DNA from: Thalassobellus sediminis | Lineage (GTDB): Bacteria > Bacteroidota > Bacteroidia > Flavobacteriales > Flavobacteriaceae | Direction of reading: 5' to 3' | DNA: 64,000 bases | NCBI RefSeq assembly: GCF_044386045.1 | Contig: NZ_JBISCD010000037.1 | Coordinates: 124,001-188,000 of the forward strand | Shown here: piece by piece, positions 1 to 8,523 of the stretch | Numbering within the stretch: position 1 is the stretch's first letter | Layout: each line of letters starts with the position of its first letter | Program-made: the position numbers and the translations under genes | The notes under the pieces: generated by a model | The model's input: the letters and a program-made list of their open reading frames with translations, nothing else | What the model was told of the DNA's origin: nothing | The model's database searches: none

Positions 1-1635
1 CGTGCATGGAACAACATGCAAGAATATTATCGAGACCCTGATGATGGCGCTGCCAATCACTCATACACTACAGTTGGAGGTACTCCAACTACTCAACAGT
101 CCTTATTTACTAGACTAACTTACGGGTTTAAAGGCAAATATTTATTTACTGGAACCTTTCGTGCAGATGGATCTTCTAATTTTGCACCAACAAAAAACTG
201 GGGGTATTTCCCTGCTGCTGCCTTTGCATGGCGTGTATCTGAAGAAGAATTCTTAAATGATGTTAGTTGGTTAGACGACCTTAAAGTACGTATATCATAT
301 GGAGCTGTTGGAGCAGATGGTATTGATGCAGAATTATGGAAACAAAACTGGAGAGCTGCTCAAACTAGATTCTCAATAGGAGAAACAAGACAATCTTCAA
401 ACATTCCAGCAACTGGTGAACTTGCTAACTCAAATTTAGTATGGGAAACAACTATTACTAGAAACTTAGGTTTCGATTTTACATTATTTAATGGCAATGT
501 AACTGGTGCTATAGACCTATATAAAAATAGTGTTGAAGACCTATTGGTGAAAACTCCTAGAAGTGCTCTTACAGGTTTCAGTAGTGGTTTTAACAACATT
601 GGTGCTACAAGCAATAAAGGGATTGAATTCTCTTTAGGAGGAACCCTTATAAGCTCTGAAGATTTTAACCTATATGGAAGTTTTAACATCAATATTAATA
701 AAGGCAATATTGATGAACTTGTGGATAGCGTTAATGGAGAATACAGTTCTGGATTTGGTGGTGTACGCCTTAACCCTCGTAACGACTACTTCTTACGTGT
801 TGGAGATCCTGTAGGTTTACTAAGAGGTTACACACATGATGGGATGTATACTACTGCAGATTTTGACTATGATCCTGGGACTCAAATATATACTCTAAAA
901 GCTGGAGTTCCAGATATTGCAAGTGGAATATTACCTAATATTTATGGTACTTTTAGTAATAAACCTGGTGCTCAAACGGCATATCCTGGTGTTCAAAAAC
1001 TAAGAGATATTAATAATGATGGAGTTATTGACGATAATGACATTGGTGTTATTGGTGATACAAACCCAGATCATACAGGTGGTTTTAATTTAAGTGGTAA
1101 CTATAAAAACTTCGATTTTAATGCAGATTTTACTTGGAGTGTTGGCAACGATATTTATAATGCAAATCGCGTACAAGCTTATTTAGGTAATAAAGAATCT
1201 GGATTATTTAGAAATAGATTTCAAGAATTAGCTGGACATTATAAAATTTACGATATAGTAAATGGTCAATTAACTAAAGTAGTTGAACCTGCTGCACTAG
1301 ATGCACTTAATGCAAATGCAACAACTTACTTACCTTATCCTGAAAGCGCGGTAAGTTCTACTTTTGGAGTTGAAGATGGATCATACTTAAGACTTAACAC
1401 ATTTACTTTAGGGTACTCTTTACCACAAAATATTATTGACAGATTAGGTTTAAATAGATTCCGTTTTTATGGATCTATATTTAATGCTTTTACTCTAACT
1501 GGCTACAAAGGGTTCGATCCAGAAGTTAATGTAAACGACAATGATGGTAGTGGTAATTTCCCAACACCAGGTTTAGATTTAAATGCCTACCCAAGACCTC
1601 GTACTTACACATTTGGTGTAAACATTGAGTTTTAA
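1..1635 (+). CDS. SusC-like TonB-dependent outer membrane transporter, C-terminal part
   Basis: This is the C-terminal beta-barrel portion of a SusC/RagA porin, which imports oligosaccharides across the outer membrane with TonB energy. The frame is open from base 1, so the plug domain and signal peptide lie outside the window. Visible family marks are the strand pattern of the barrel, a segment with NGDG-like calcium loops (DINNDGVIDDNDIGVIGDTN), the late-barrel segment EDGSYLRLNTFTLGYSLP, and the usual end of the family, YPRPRTYTFGVNIEF. The next gene, 18 bp downstream, is the partner SusD. No substrate can be read from the sequence, but the GH105 that follows suggests unsaturated uronide oligomers. 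The family call is secure; only the missing N-terminus limits it. Confidence 0.95.
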   Translation, partial: RAWNNMQEYYRDPDDGAANHSYTTVGGTPTTQQSLFTRLTYGFKGKYLFTGTFRADGSSNFAPTKNWGYFPAAAFAWRVSEEEFLNDVSWLDDLKVRISYGAVGADGIDAELWKQNWRAAQTRFSIGETRQSSNIPATGELANSNLVWETTITRNLGFDFTLFNGNVTGAIDLYKNSVEDLLVKTPRSALTGFSSGFNNIGATSNKGIEFSLGGTLISSEDFNLYGSFNININKGNIDELVDSVNGEYSSGFGGVRLNPRNDYFLRVGDPVGLLRGYTHDGMYTTADFDYDPGTQIYTLKAGVPDIASGILPNIYGTFSNKPGAQTAYPGVQKLRDINNDGVIDDNDIGVIGDTNPDHTGGFNLSGNYKNFDFNADFTWSVGNDIYNANRVQAYLGNKESGLFRNRFQELAGHYKIYDIVNGQLTKVVEPAALDALNANATTYLPYPESAVSSTFGVEDGSYLRLNTFTLGYSLPQNIIDRLGLNRFRFYGSIFNAFTLTGYKGFDPEVNVNDNDGSGNFPTPGLDLNAYPRPRTYTFGVNIEF

Positions 1636-1653
1636 TTAAAAAAAAATTAAATT

Positions 1654-3774
1654 ATGAAAAAAATATTTTATTTAATACTATCTGTATCTATACTTTTAAA
1701 TACAGCCTGTAAGGAAGATTTCCTAGAGGTACAAGCACTTTCCAGTGTTGATGAAGATTTTGTTTTTGGATCGCCTAGTGAGGCTTTTAAAGTTCTTGCG
1801 GGATTATATGAAATTTGGTATGATTTAGACAGATTAATGTTTTATGAAACAGAAGTTGTAGGATCAGATTCTGAATGTCATCCTGAAAATTATGCGTCTC
1901 AAGGACGTCATATTCCAGAAGGACTGTTTGCTTCAGAATTCAACATTAACGATGGTAACTCTTCTAAGCAATGGAATGAATGCTATATCATTATTAATAG
2001 AGTTAATATCATGTTAGAGGCACTAGAGGCTAATGAAGATTATCAAGCTGCTGTAGCTGCAGGCCAACCTAGCGCTTGGACACAATTATACGGAGAAGCA
2101 GTTGCTTTTCGATCAACTGCTTACAAATTGCTAGTACGTTATTTTGGTGATGTACCTTATTATGACTACGCTATTAGAAGTACAGCTCAAACTGATACTT
2201 TAGGAATGACTTCTCGTGATGTAATTTACGAGAAAGAAATTGCAGCTCTTAAAAAAGCAATTCCTTTAATGTATAGATTAGGTGATGGCGGACTAACTGC
2301 TGAGCGTTTTTCTGGAACCTATGCTGATTATGTAGCTGGTAGAATGGCATTTGATGCTGCAGGTTATCAATTACGTCGTACAGATTTTGATTACGGAAGT
2401 GTTTCTTTTGATCAAATAGGAATAGAAAACTCAACTTGGCAAGCAAAATACGTTAGACGTAGCGATTGGCAAACTTATATGAATATTGCTAAAGATCATT
2501 ACAGAAAAGTTTTAGATAACCCTGGCTCTGCTCGTTTAATAACGAATGATGAGCGTGGTGCTGGTTTTAATAACCCTTTTCAACGTAACTTCCAATATTT
2601 AATGGATTTAGAAATAAGTCCAGAATCTTTATATGAATCAGGTTATACACGTGGTCAAAATTCAGATTTCCCATATTCATTTGGTCGTCCATCAGGTGGT
2701 GGAGGTAGAAATGCTTATCCATGTAAAAATTATGGTCAAAGTCGTATTTATGCTAGTTTTTACTATGGAGATTTTATAGAAGGTGATATGCGTCGTGATG
2801 TAACAGCTTGTGTAACTGCAAATTCTGGAGCAGCTTCTGAAAGATTAATTAATTTTAATCCTGGAAGTCGTGAAAAAGGAGGTTTAGCTCATAACAAACT
2901 TGATGAATCTCGTTTTGCAGAGCCATATACAACAAGACAACGTCAATCAGGTTGTAACTGGCAGCAAGTAAGAATGGGTGATGTTATATTAGACCTTGCT
3001 TATGCTTATGCTGCACTTGGTGAGGATGCTAATGCAAAAACTGAACTAACAAAAGTACGTAGTCGTGCATTTAGTGCTGCTGACCAAGCAACTAAGGTTA
3101 CAGCATACATAAATGGACTTTCTGGTCAAAGTTTAATTGACGCAATAGCTCAAGAACGTAAGTTAGAATTAGCTGCTGAAGGTAAAACACGTTGGGACAT
3201 GACACTTTATGGTACTATGCCTGAGAGAATCAAAAAGTTACGTGACAGACAAATAGCTATGGTAGAAGGTTTAAAAGCTGATGGATTTTACACATTCCCT
3301 GAAACTGGAATGACAATTTCTAATTATGTTTGGACTAAATATGTAAATATTAAAACGGACATAGATCCTTCTTTGAATCTTTTAACAACTCAAACTCCTG
3401 ATGGTATTACTACTGCAGATCCTAAATATCCTGTATTAGTTCCAGGTTGGAGAGGTACTAGTGATTTATGGACAGACTATATTGCTACACTTTCTAGCGA
3501 TAAAGTTAACTTAGCAATTCGTGGTTTATATGAATACATTGATCCAGATGGACCTATAGCAGCAGCTTTAGAAGCTGATGGTTATGAAAAATCTGATTGG
3601 GGATCAAATATTATTGCCAATGAAAGTCAATACACATCAGATATTTTTAAAGGATATCCAGATTCTTATTATTCAGCAGGTGAACCACCTCGCTATATGA
3701 GAGCTGTTCCTTTTACAACATTATCAACTTCAAACGGTTTAATTACTCAAGGATACGGTCACGCATCAGAATAA
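1654..3774 (+). CDS. SusD/RagB-like glycan-binding surface lipoprotein
   Basis: This is the SusD partner of the preceding SusC. Such proteins cap the transporter on the cell surface and bind the glycan. The protein is 706 aa, longer than most SusD proteins (about 500-600). It opens with a lipoprotein signal peptide whose lipobox ends at Cys19 (ILLNTAC). The N-terminal helices contain the family pattern EAVAFRSTAYKLLVRYFGDVP, and the C-terminal family segment is IAQERKLELAAEGKTRWDM, where the chain returns to the TPR-like core. The extra length is mainly a long C-terminal extension after that segment. It is followed by a strong hairpin, so SusC and SusD probably form one transcript. Confidence 0.95.
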   Translation: MKKIFYLILSVSILLNTACKEDFLEVQALSSVDEDFVFGSPSEAFKVLAGLYEIWYDLDRLMFYETEVVGSDSECHPENYASQGRHIPEGLFASEFNINDGNSSKQWNECYIIINRVNIMLEALEANEDYQAAVAAGQPSAWTQLYGEAVAFRSTAYKLLVRYFGDVPYYDYAIRSTAQTDTLGMTSRDVIYEKEIAALKKAIPLMYRLGDGGLTAERFSGTYADYVAGRMAFDAAGYQLRRTDFDYGSVSFDQIGIENSTWQAKYVRRSDWQTYMNIAKDHYRKVLDNPGSARLITNDERGAGFNNPFQRNFQYLMDLEISPESLYESGYTRGQNSDFPYSFGRPSGGGGRNAYPCKNYGQSRIYASFYYGDFIEGDMRRDVTACVTANSGAASERLINFNPGSREKGGLAHNKLDESRFAEPYTTRQRQSGCNWQQVRMGDVILDLAYAYAALGEDANAKTELTKVRSRAFSAADQATKVTAYINGLSGQSLIDAIAQERKLELAAEGKTRWDMTLYGTMPERIKKLRDRQIAMVEGLKADGFYTFPETGMTISNYVWTKYVNIKTDIDPSLNLLTTQTPDGITTADPKYPVLVPGWRGTSDLWTDYIATLSSDKVNLAIRGLYEYIDPDGPIAAALEADGYEKSDWGSNIIANESQYTSDIFKGYPDSYYSAGEPPRYMRAVPFTTLSTSNGLITQGYGHASE

Positions 3775-3794
3775 TTAATATCTTTTATAATACT

Positions 3795-3830
3795 AATAAC
3801 CCGCTTCACAATTGTTGCGGGTTATTTTTT
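3795..3830 (+). terminator. Rho-independent terminator after SusD
   Basis: A perfect 10-bp stem (3795-3804 with 3817-3826) encloses a 12-nt loop and runs into a T tract at 3825-3830. It lies 20 bp after the SusD stop. GH105 starts only 25 bp later without a visible promoter of its own, so the hairpin may attenuate rather than fully end transcription. Confidence 0.8.
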
Positions 3831-3854
3831 ACCAAGAATTAAAATAATAAAACA

Positions 3855-5084
3855 ATGAAATTTAACAAACACATCTCTATTCTTGCTCTTATACTTTTTT
3901 GTGTAGCCTTATTTAATAGTTGTAAACAAGAAAAAAAGGAAAGCCCTAAAGTTGAGGAAACAAAACAACTAACTATTTCTGACACTTTAAAATGGTCTCA
4001 ACGTATGGCACTTTCAATAATAAAACGTAACCCTCAAGCTTGGGATATCGATCATATTCCTGAACCAAAATGGGAATATAAAGTAGGTCTAGTTTTAAAG
4101 GCTTACGAAAGGCTTTACGATAAAACTAAAAATGAAAAATATTATAACTATATCAAAGATTTTGTAGATTTAATGATTGATAGCACGGGTACTATCAAAG
4201 GTTATAAACTTGAAAGTTATAATATTGATTTAATAAATTCTGGCAAACTTCTCTTTAACCTATATGATAAAACTAAGGATGCAAAGTATTTAATCGCATT
4301 AAAACTTTTAAGAAGCCAGTTAGATGGACATCCAAGAACAAAATCTAATGGATTTTGGCACAAGAAAATATATCCTAACCAAATGTGGTTAGATGGTTTA
4401 TATATGGGAGAACCATTCTATGCTCGGTATACTGCTGAATTTGAAAACGGTAAAAACTTTGATGATATAGCTCACCAATTTCAACTTTTGCATGATAAAA
4501 CTTTTGACAAAAATACAGGTTTGTATTTTCATGCTTGGGATGAAAGCAAACAAATGGATTGGGCAAACAAAGAAACAGGGTGTGCTCCTAATATATGGTT
4601 AAGAGCATTAGGATGGTATTCTATGGCCTTAGTTGATGTGCTAGATTATTTGCCAAAAGAGCACCCAAAACACCAACTGTTAGTTGATTATTTAAATGAA
4701 TTAGCAGAAGCTGTAAGTAATTTTCAAGACGAATCTGGATTATGGTACCAAGTACCTAATATGCAAGATAGAGAAGGGAATTATTTAGAAGCCTCTGGAT
4801 CTTCAATGTTTATATATGCCTTTGCAAAAGGTGCTCATAAAGGATACTTACCAGCTAAATTTGAAAATATTGCTAATAAAGGTTTTGATGGTTTAATTAA
4901 TAAATTAGTTACAGTTGATGCAAATGGAGAAATACATTTAAATCAAATTTGTAAAAGTGCAGGTTTAGGAGGTAACCCCTATAGAGATGGTTCTTATGAA
5001 TACTATTTAAGTGAACCTATCTTAACGAACAACTCTCATGGTTTAGGTCCATTTATAATGGCTGCATTAGAATTAAACAGATAA
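3855..5084 (+). CDS. GH105 unsaturated rhamnogalacturonyl hydrolase (lipoprotein)
   Basis: The protein is a GH105-family hydrolase. The family removes the 4,5-unsaturated uronic acid left at the non-reducing end of oligomers by polysaccharide lyases. The 409-aa protein has a lipoprotein signal with Cys23 (VALFNSC), so it is likely membrane anchored. The (alpha/alpha)6-barrel follows; the signature NQMWLDGLYMG includes Asp180, which by family knowledge is the catalytic acid. Other marks are the WLRALGWYSMALVDVLDYLP segment and the C-terminal GGNPYRDGSYEYYLSEP region. It sits between two strong hairpins downstream of a SusCD pair. It is one of three GH105 proteins in the window, with little similarity to the others, which suggests different linkages or neighbouring sugars. 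Confidence 0.9.
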   Translation: MKFNKHISILALILFCVALFNSCKQEKKESPKVEETKQLTISDTLKWSQRMALSIIKRNPQAWDIDHIPEPKWEYKVGLVLKAYERLYDKTKNEKYYNYIKDFVDLMIDSTGTIKGYKLESYNIDLINSGKLLFNLYDKTKDAKYLIALKLLRSQLDGHPRTKSNGFWHKKIYPNQMWLDGLYMGEPFYARYTAEFENGKNFDDIAHQFQLLHDKTFDKNTGLYFHAWDESKQMDWANKETGCAPNIWLRALGWYSMALVDVLDYLPKEHPKHQLLVDYLNELAEAVSNFQDESGLWYQVPNMQDREGNYLEASGSSMFIYAFAKGAHKGYLPAKFENIANKGFDGLINKLVTVDANGEIHLNQICKSAGLGGNPYRDGSYEYYLSEPILTNNSHGLGPFIMAALELNR

Positions 5085-5104
5085 GATAAGTTTTAGAACT
5101 AAAC

Positions 5105-5141
5105 AAAAAAGCTATTTCTTTAAAAAGAAATAGCTTTTTTT
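5105..5141 (+). terminator. Strong terminator after GH105
   Basis: A perfect 16-bp stem (5105-5120 with 5125-5140) has a 4-nt TAAA loop, an A tract on the left arm and a T tract on the right arm. It starts 20 bp after the GH105 stop. The A/T symmetry would let it work on both strands. Confidence 0.9.
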
Positions 5142-5188
5142 AAATCATATTTTTTTAAATTAAAATCTATAATAAAAAGTAAAAAAGA

Positions 5189-5445
5189 TTAATGTTTTAT
5201 TACTTTTAATGTTACAGGTTCTTCTAATAACACTTTAAGAAAAAACATTTCAGATGGCTTATCAGTAATATTTAACTCAATCTTATCTTGATTAACATTA
5301 TGTTTTTGTGATGAAATTAAAGCTCCACTTATACTATACAATTCTGAATTAACTGTATTAAGGATTTATTACTTAAACTAACATTAAAAACACCATTTGT
5401 TGGATTTGGAAAAACCTTTATAGTCTTAGCCAATTCATTTGTTTT
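5189..5445 (-). pseudogene. Remnant of a T9SS C-terminal sorting domain
   Basis: Between the GH105 terminator and the next gene, the minus strand still encodes most of a type-A T9SS sorting domain. Reading from 5445 down, the residues include KTNELAKTIKVFPNPTNGVF, then NVSLSNKSL. The frame shifts by one near 5360, and the rest continues as NSELYSISGALISSQKHN and ends EEPVTLKVIKH with a stop at 5189-5191. The FPNPTNGVF and LYSISG motifs are the classic marks of this domain. A stop codon (5446-5448) directly precedes the remnant, and no start or upstream catalytic domain is present. It is best explained as the tail of a deleted exported protein, probably an enzyme or adhesin once part of this locus. 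The rest of the 443-bp gap holds only the two hairpins listed. Confidence 0.8.
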
Positions 5446-5454
5446 CTATATATA

Positions 5455-5488
5455 AGTAAGGGTGTATATTTAAATATACACCCTTACT
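5455..5488. terminator. 34-bp perfect palindrome, likely terminator
   Basis: Bases 5455-5471 are the exact reverse complement of 5472-5488, giving a 17-bp stem that would fold with a very short loop. It lies 40 bp beyond the stop of the minus-strand gene ending at 5528 and is its likely terminator, though the T tract on that strand is weak. Confidence 0.6.
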
Positions 5489-5527
5489 AAAATTATAAAA
5501 GATACTATTAATTAAATTTTATGTATT

Positions 5528-8104
5528 TTATTTAGTAATAAATTTTACAGATTTTTGACCTTCAATTGTTTTAACAGTCGCAATCCAAAGTCCTGATTTA
5601 AATGCAAAGTTAGTATCTTCATTAGTTTTTAAAGATTTTACTAATGCTCCAGTAATACTATAGATATTTACTTCTGTTGCAGATTTTACATTTGAAACAT
5701 AAACTCTATTACCATAAGATTTTACATTAGTTGAAACATTAGATTTAGTAATATCATCAATTCCTAATGCTATATAATCAGGGTTTACATATAATGTATT
5801 TGGAGACATCATACCAGTTAAGTGATATGCAGCATTTCTCCAGATAGTTAAAGCTTCAGAAGAAATATTTTCACCATCCCCTAATGCAATAGCTCCATAA
5901 TTCATTGAGAAAGCAATTACAGGTACTTGAAGTACATCTAAAGCATCTTCTCCTAATTGAACACCAGCACGTAATTCATTGAATACAATGGCTGCACTTG
6001 GAGTTGTAACGTCTGCTGTTTCAGCATGCATTGAACCTGTACTACCACCAATGTTGTTACCAGTAATATCGATATCATTAAGAACTTGAAGTCCTTTAGC
6101 TCCACCTCCTGCAGTACCAATATCATCAGTGCTTAAATCAGCAAATATTTGGATGTCGTTTCCACCTGAAAAATCTATACCACTAAATAATGGGTCAGCT
6201 CTTCTAGGACTATGATTAACAGATACTGATAAAGACGTAGATTCTACAATACTTGCATCAGCTTCTGTAATACCAGGCTTACCACTTTTCCAAGCATATG
6301 TTTTATTAATAATCATTGGCACACTAATATTTCTAATACTAGCAGAACCAGTAAATATAGCATCACCTGAACCAAACGTTTCTTGTACAATTACCAAATC
6401 GTAACCAGAAAGATCAATATTAGCGTCTGGATCTTGTACTACTGTTACATTGAAATTAGCATCAGCTTGTAGCATTCTAATGATTGCATCATTATCTACA
6501 GTAGAAGCTCCAGCAGCCATGGTTTTAGCTTTTGTAAGGTAAGCTACTTCTTTTGGACCAGCCGCATCAACAGTTGTAAATGTTGTGTTTGTAAAATCGA
6601 AATTAGAAATTATGTCTTTACCAGGAGCTGCTTTTATTTTACCATCAGCAATTAACCCTTCTAATTCTCCTCTTTGGTCTCCAACAACAATTAAACTACC
6701 ACCATCAATAGTAATGTGGCCAGCACCAGCACGATCAGCACGTCCATCAATTGCTAAGCCTTTTAATTTCATACTACCTCCATTTAAGTTTACTGCTCCG
6801 TAACCATTATATCCTCCTAAGATAATTCCTTGACCAGTAGATGTTACTTCACCTCCATTTACGTTAAACTCACAGTCGCCGTTATCACCAACAATTAAAT
6901 AATTCTTCGAATTTAATATTCCACCATTTATATTAACTAAAGATGGGTTATTTGAACCACCAAAACGTGCTTGATTTCTAATATTTACATCAGCTCCGTC
7001 TTCTAGTGTTAAATCTCCTCCCATGTAATTTCCACTTCCTCCATAAACAGCTAAAGGCGCAGCAATGGTAAGAGCTGTACCAGATCTACCATATAAGTGA
7101 CTAACCACACCTTGTAAAAAGTTATTATCAGAATCAACGTCCCTTAATGCCGTACTTAATACTGGTGCATTAGCAGAAGTTTCTATCTGCACATCATCAA
7201 ACTCATTCGGAATAACTCCTAAATCCCAGTTGTTTGGATTTAAGAAATCTGTATCTTCAGCTCCAGTCCAAGTTATTAAATCAATATTATCACCTGTAGA
7301 TTTAGGCTCATAAGCAATAACAGAAGTTGTATCGTTTGCTACTATTACTCCCAACATTTGACTTGGTCTTGGTCTTATTTTATTAGCAGCAATTAATCCA
7401 TCTACAAGAGTTTTTTGGTCTCCAGGTAATTTTAAAGTACCTCTATCGGTATCACTTTTATAATAAATAACCATGTAACCATCACCAGCACCAGCTTCAT
7501 TGATAAGCACTGACCCGTTAAGTATTAAATCACCGTTGTAAAGATTAATAACACCATTTCCTGCGTAACCTCCCAAAATCAAACCATCAGCAGTAGAAGT
7601 TACTTTAGCATCAGCACCATTTATATTAAAAGTACAGTCTCCACCATCACCAACTATTAATTGATTTTTAGTATTTAAAAGACCTCCATAAACATTAATT
7701 ACAGATGGGTTTCCAGCTTGACCAAAACGACCTTGATTTCTGATATTTACATCTGCACCTGCATTAAGTGTTAAATTACCTCCAAAGTAATTACCACCAC
7801 CGCCACCAACTAAAATTGGTCCAGAAATATTTAATACACCACCAGAACCAGTTAAATGTGAAATATAATTATCCGAATTACCTGCATCTTGTACAGATGT
7901 TATATAAAAAGGTTTAATTGTAGTTGAATCAATAACTACATCAGAAGTTCCATCTGGTATTCCAACTGGACTCCAGTTTGCAGGGTTAACAAATACAGAA
8001 TCTACGGCTCCTGTCCAAGTAACAGTATTTTGTGCACTTAAAGCCCCCATAGCGAATACTAAAGCACAAAACGATAATACGTTTTTTAGTAAAGTTTTTT
8101 TCAT
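5528..8104 (-). CDS. T9SS-exported surface protein with duplicated beta-helix-like module
   Basis: The function is not recognised. The 858-aa protein starts with a cleavable signal peptide (ending GALSAQ). Two tandem modules of about 240 aa follow, each opening with a TWTGA...F.NP.NW motif (residues about 28-48 and 279-295) and continuing with glycine/asparagine-rich turns such as NIRNQGRFG, LIVGDGGDC and LILGGYAGNGVINLYNGD, the look of a right-handed beta-helix or adhesin-like solenoid. Residues about 520-760 resemble a flavodoxin/ThuA-like alpha/beta fold, with a short strand IDLSGYDLVIVQE and a later VPVIAFSMNYGAIALGDGE. The C-terminal 75 residues are a T9SS sorting domain (VNIYSITGALVKSL...GLWIATV). 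It is monocistronic and has the most elaborate promoter region in the window. A glycan-binding or cell-adhesion role is an inference from export and context. Confidence 0.75.
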   Translation of the reverse strand: MKKTLLKNVLSFCALVFAMGALSAQNTVTWTGAVDSVFVNPANWSPVGIPDGTSDVVIDSTTIKPFYITSVQDAGNSDNYISHLTGSGGVLNISGPILVGGGGGNYFGGNLTLNAGADVNIRNQGRFGQAGNPSVINVYGGLLNTKNQLIVGDGGDCTFNINGADAKVTSTADGLILGGYAGNGVINLYNGDLILNGSVLINEAGAGDGYMVIYYKSDTDRGTLKLPGDQKTLVDGLIAANKIRPRPSQMLGVIVANDTTSVIAYEPKSTGDNIDLITWTGAEDTDFLNPNNWDLGVIPNEFDDVQIETSANAPVLSTALRDVDSDNNFLQGVVSHLYGRSGTALTIAAPLAVYGGSGNYMGGDLTLEDGADVNIRNQARFGGSNNPSLVNINGGILNSKNYLIVGDNGDCEFNVNGGEVTSTGQGIILGGYNGYGAVNLNGGSMKLKGLAIDGRADRAGAGHITIDGGSLIVVGDQRGELEGLIADGKIKAAPGKDIISNFDFTNTTFTTVDAAGPKEVAYLTKAKTMAAGASTVDNDAIIRMLQADANFNVTVVQDPDANIDLSGYDLVIVQETFGSGDAIFTGSASIRNISVPMIINKTYAWKSGKPGITEADASIVESTSLSVSVNHSPRRADPLFSGIDFSGGNDIQIFADLSTDDIGTAGGGAKGLQVLNDIDITGNNIGGSTGSMHAETADVTTPSAAIVFNELRAGVQLGEDALDVLQVPVIAFSMNYGAIALGDGENISSEALTIWRNAAYHLTGMMSPNTLYVNPDYIALGIDDITKSNVSTNVKSYGNRVYVSNVKSATEVNIYSITGALVKSLKTNEDTNFAFKSGLWIATVKTIEGQKSVKFITK

Positions 8105-8143
8105 AATTTTAGTAAAGTTGTTTTAATTAGTAATTATTTTAAG

Positions 8144-8155
8144 GTAATCGATTAC
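8144..8155. promoter_or_regulatory. Palindromic operator candidate with central CG
   Basis: GTAATCGATTAC is a perfect 12-bp palindrome, 40 bp upstream of the start of the surface-protein gene. The central CG and flanking A/T half-sites fit the general form of LacI/GalR-family operators. No LacI-type gene lies in the window. Its position downstream of the promoter box suggests repression. Confidence 0.5.
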
Positions 8156-8183
8156 ATTTTAAGAAATTGGTAAGTTTTTTATT

Positions 8184-8201
8184 AATGTAATCCATTACAT
8201 T
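8184..8201. promoter_or_regulatory. Second palindromic operator candidate
   Basis: AATGTAATCCATTACATT has 8-bp inverted half-sites around CC. It shares GTAAT/ATTAC half-sites with the palindrome at 8144-8155, and the two centres are 43 bp apart, close to four helical turns, so two dimers would sit on the same DNA face. It lies right at the predicted transcription start after the box at 8205-8212. Confidence 0.5.
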
Positions 8202-8204
8202 TTT

Positions 8205-8250
8205 TAAATATATTGTGTTATATCATTTCTAGTATCCTGCACTTACCTGA
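8205..8250 (-). promoter_or_regulatory. Shared direct-repeat promoter (site A) of the surface-protein gene
   Basis: On the coding strand, a weak first half-site (TCAGGTAA) and a strong second half-site (GCAGGATA) occupy 8250-8233. Exactly 20 bp later is TATATTTA (8212-8205), one mismatch from the TAnnTTTG box. The same arrangement recurs at six other places in the window. Confidence 0.6.
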
Positions 8251-8523
8251 GAGATTTTGATTTTTAGACGAACTGCACAACTAATCGGATATAAGGCGTG
8301 TAAATTATTTTTTTATTAAGAAAAAAAACAATTTAGTAATAAAAAACCTACCAAGCATATAAATCTATCACCAATAAACATATGGTTCTGATATACTTTT
8401 AAAAAAGTATATTTAATAAAAACAAGTAAATATTAACAAATAAGAAAAAAATAAGAGATTATCATAATAATGCTTTAAAAGAAAATTGTGTAAATATTTT
8501 TAAAACATTTAAGGAATAAATAA
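8251..8523. other. Intergenic stretch between two minus-strand genes
   Basis: This AT-rich remainder of the 419-bp gap shows no open reading frame worth calling. The one structure is a 10-bp hairpin at 8391-8400 / 8403-8412 (ATATACTTTT with its complement), about 110 bp beyond the stop of the esterase-GH43 gene and possibly its terminator. Confidence 0.4.

Noticed and set aside
360..707. Open frame of 115 codons antisense to the SusC barrel
   Set aside because: Shadow of the strong plus-strand gene, with no family features or start context.
3427..3435. TATCCTGTA inside the first SusD gene, resembling the shared half-site
   Set aside because: It lies in coding sequence, lacks a second half-site at 10-bp period and has no -7 box at 20 bp; chance match.
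5600..8000. Nucleotide-level repeats that could suggest a duplicated mobile segment
   Set aside because: They follow the duplicated protein module in frame and are explained by domain duplication.
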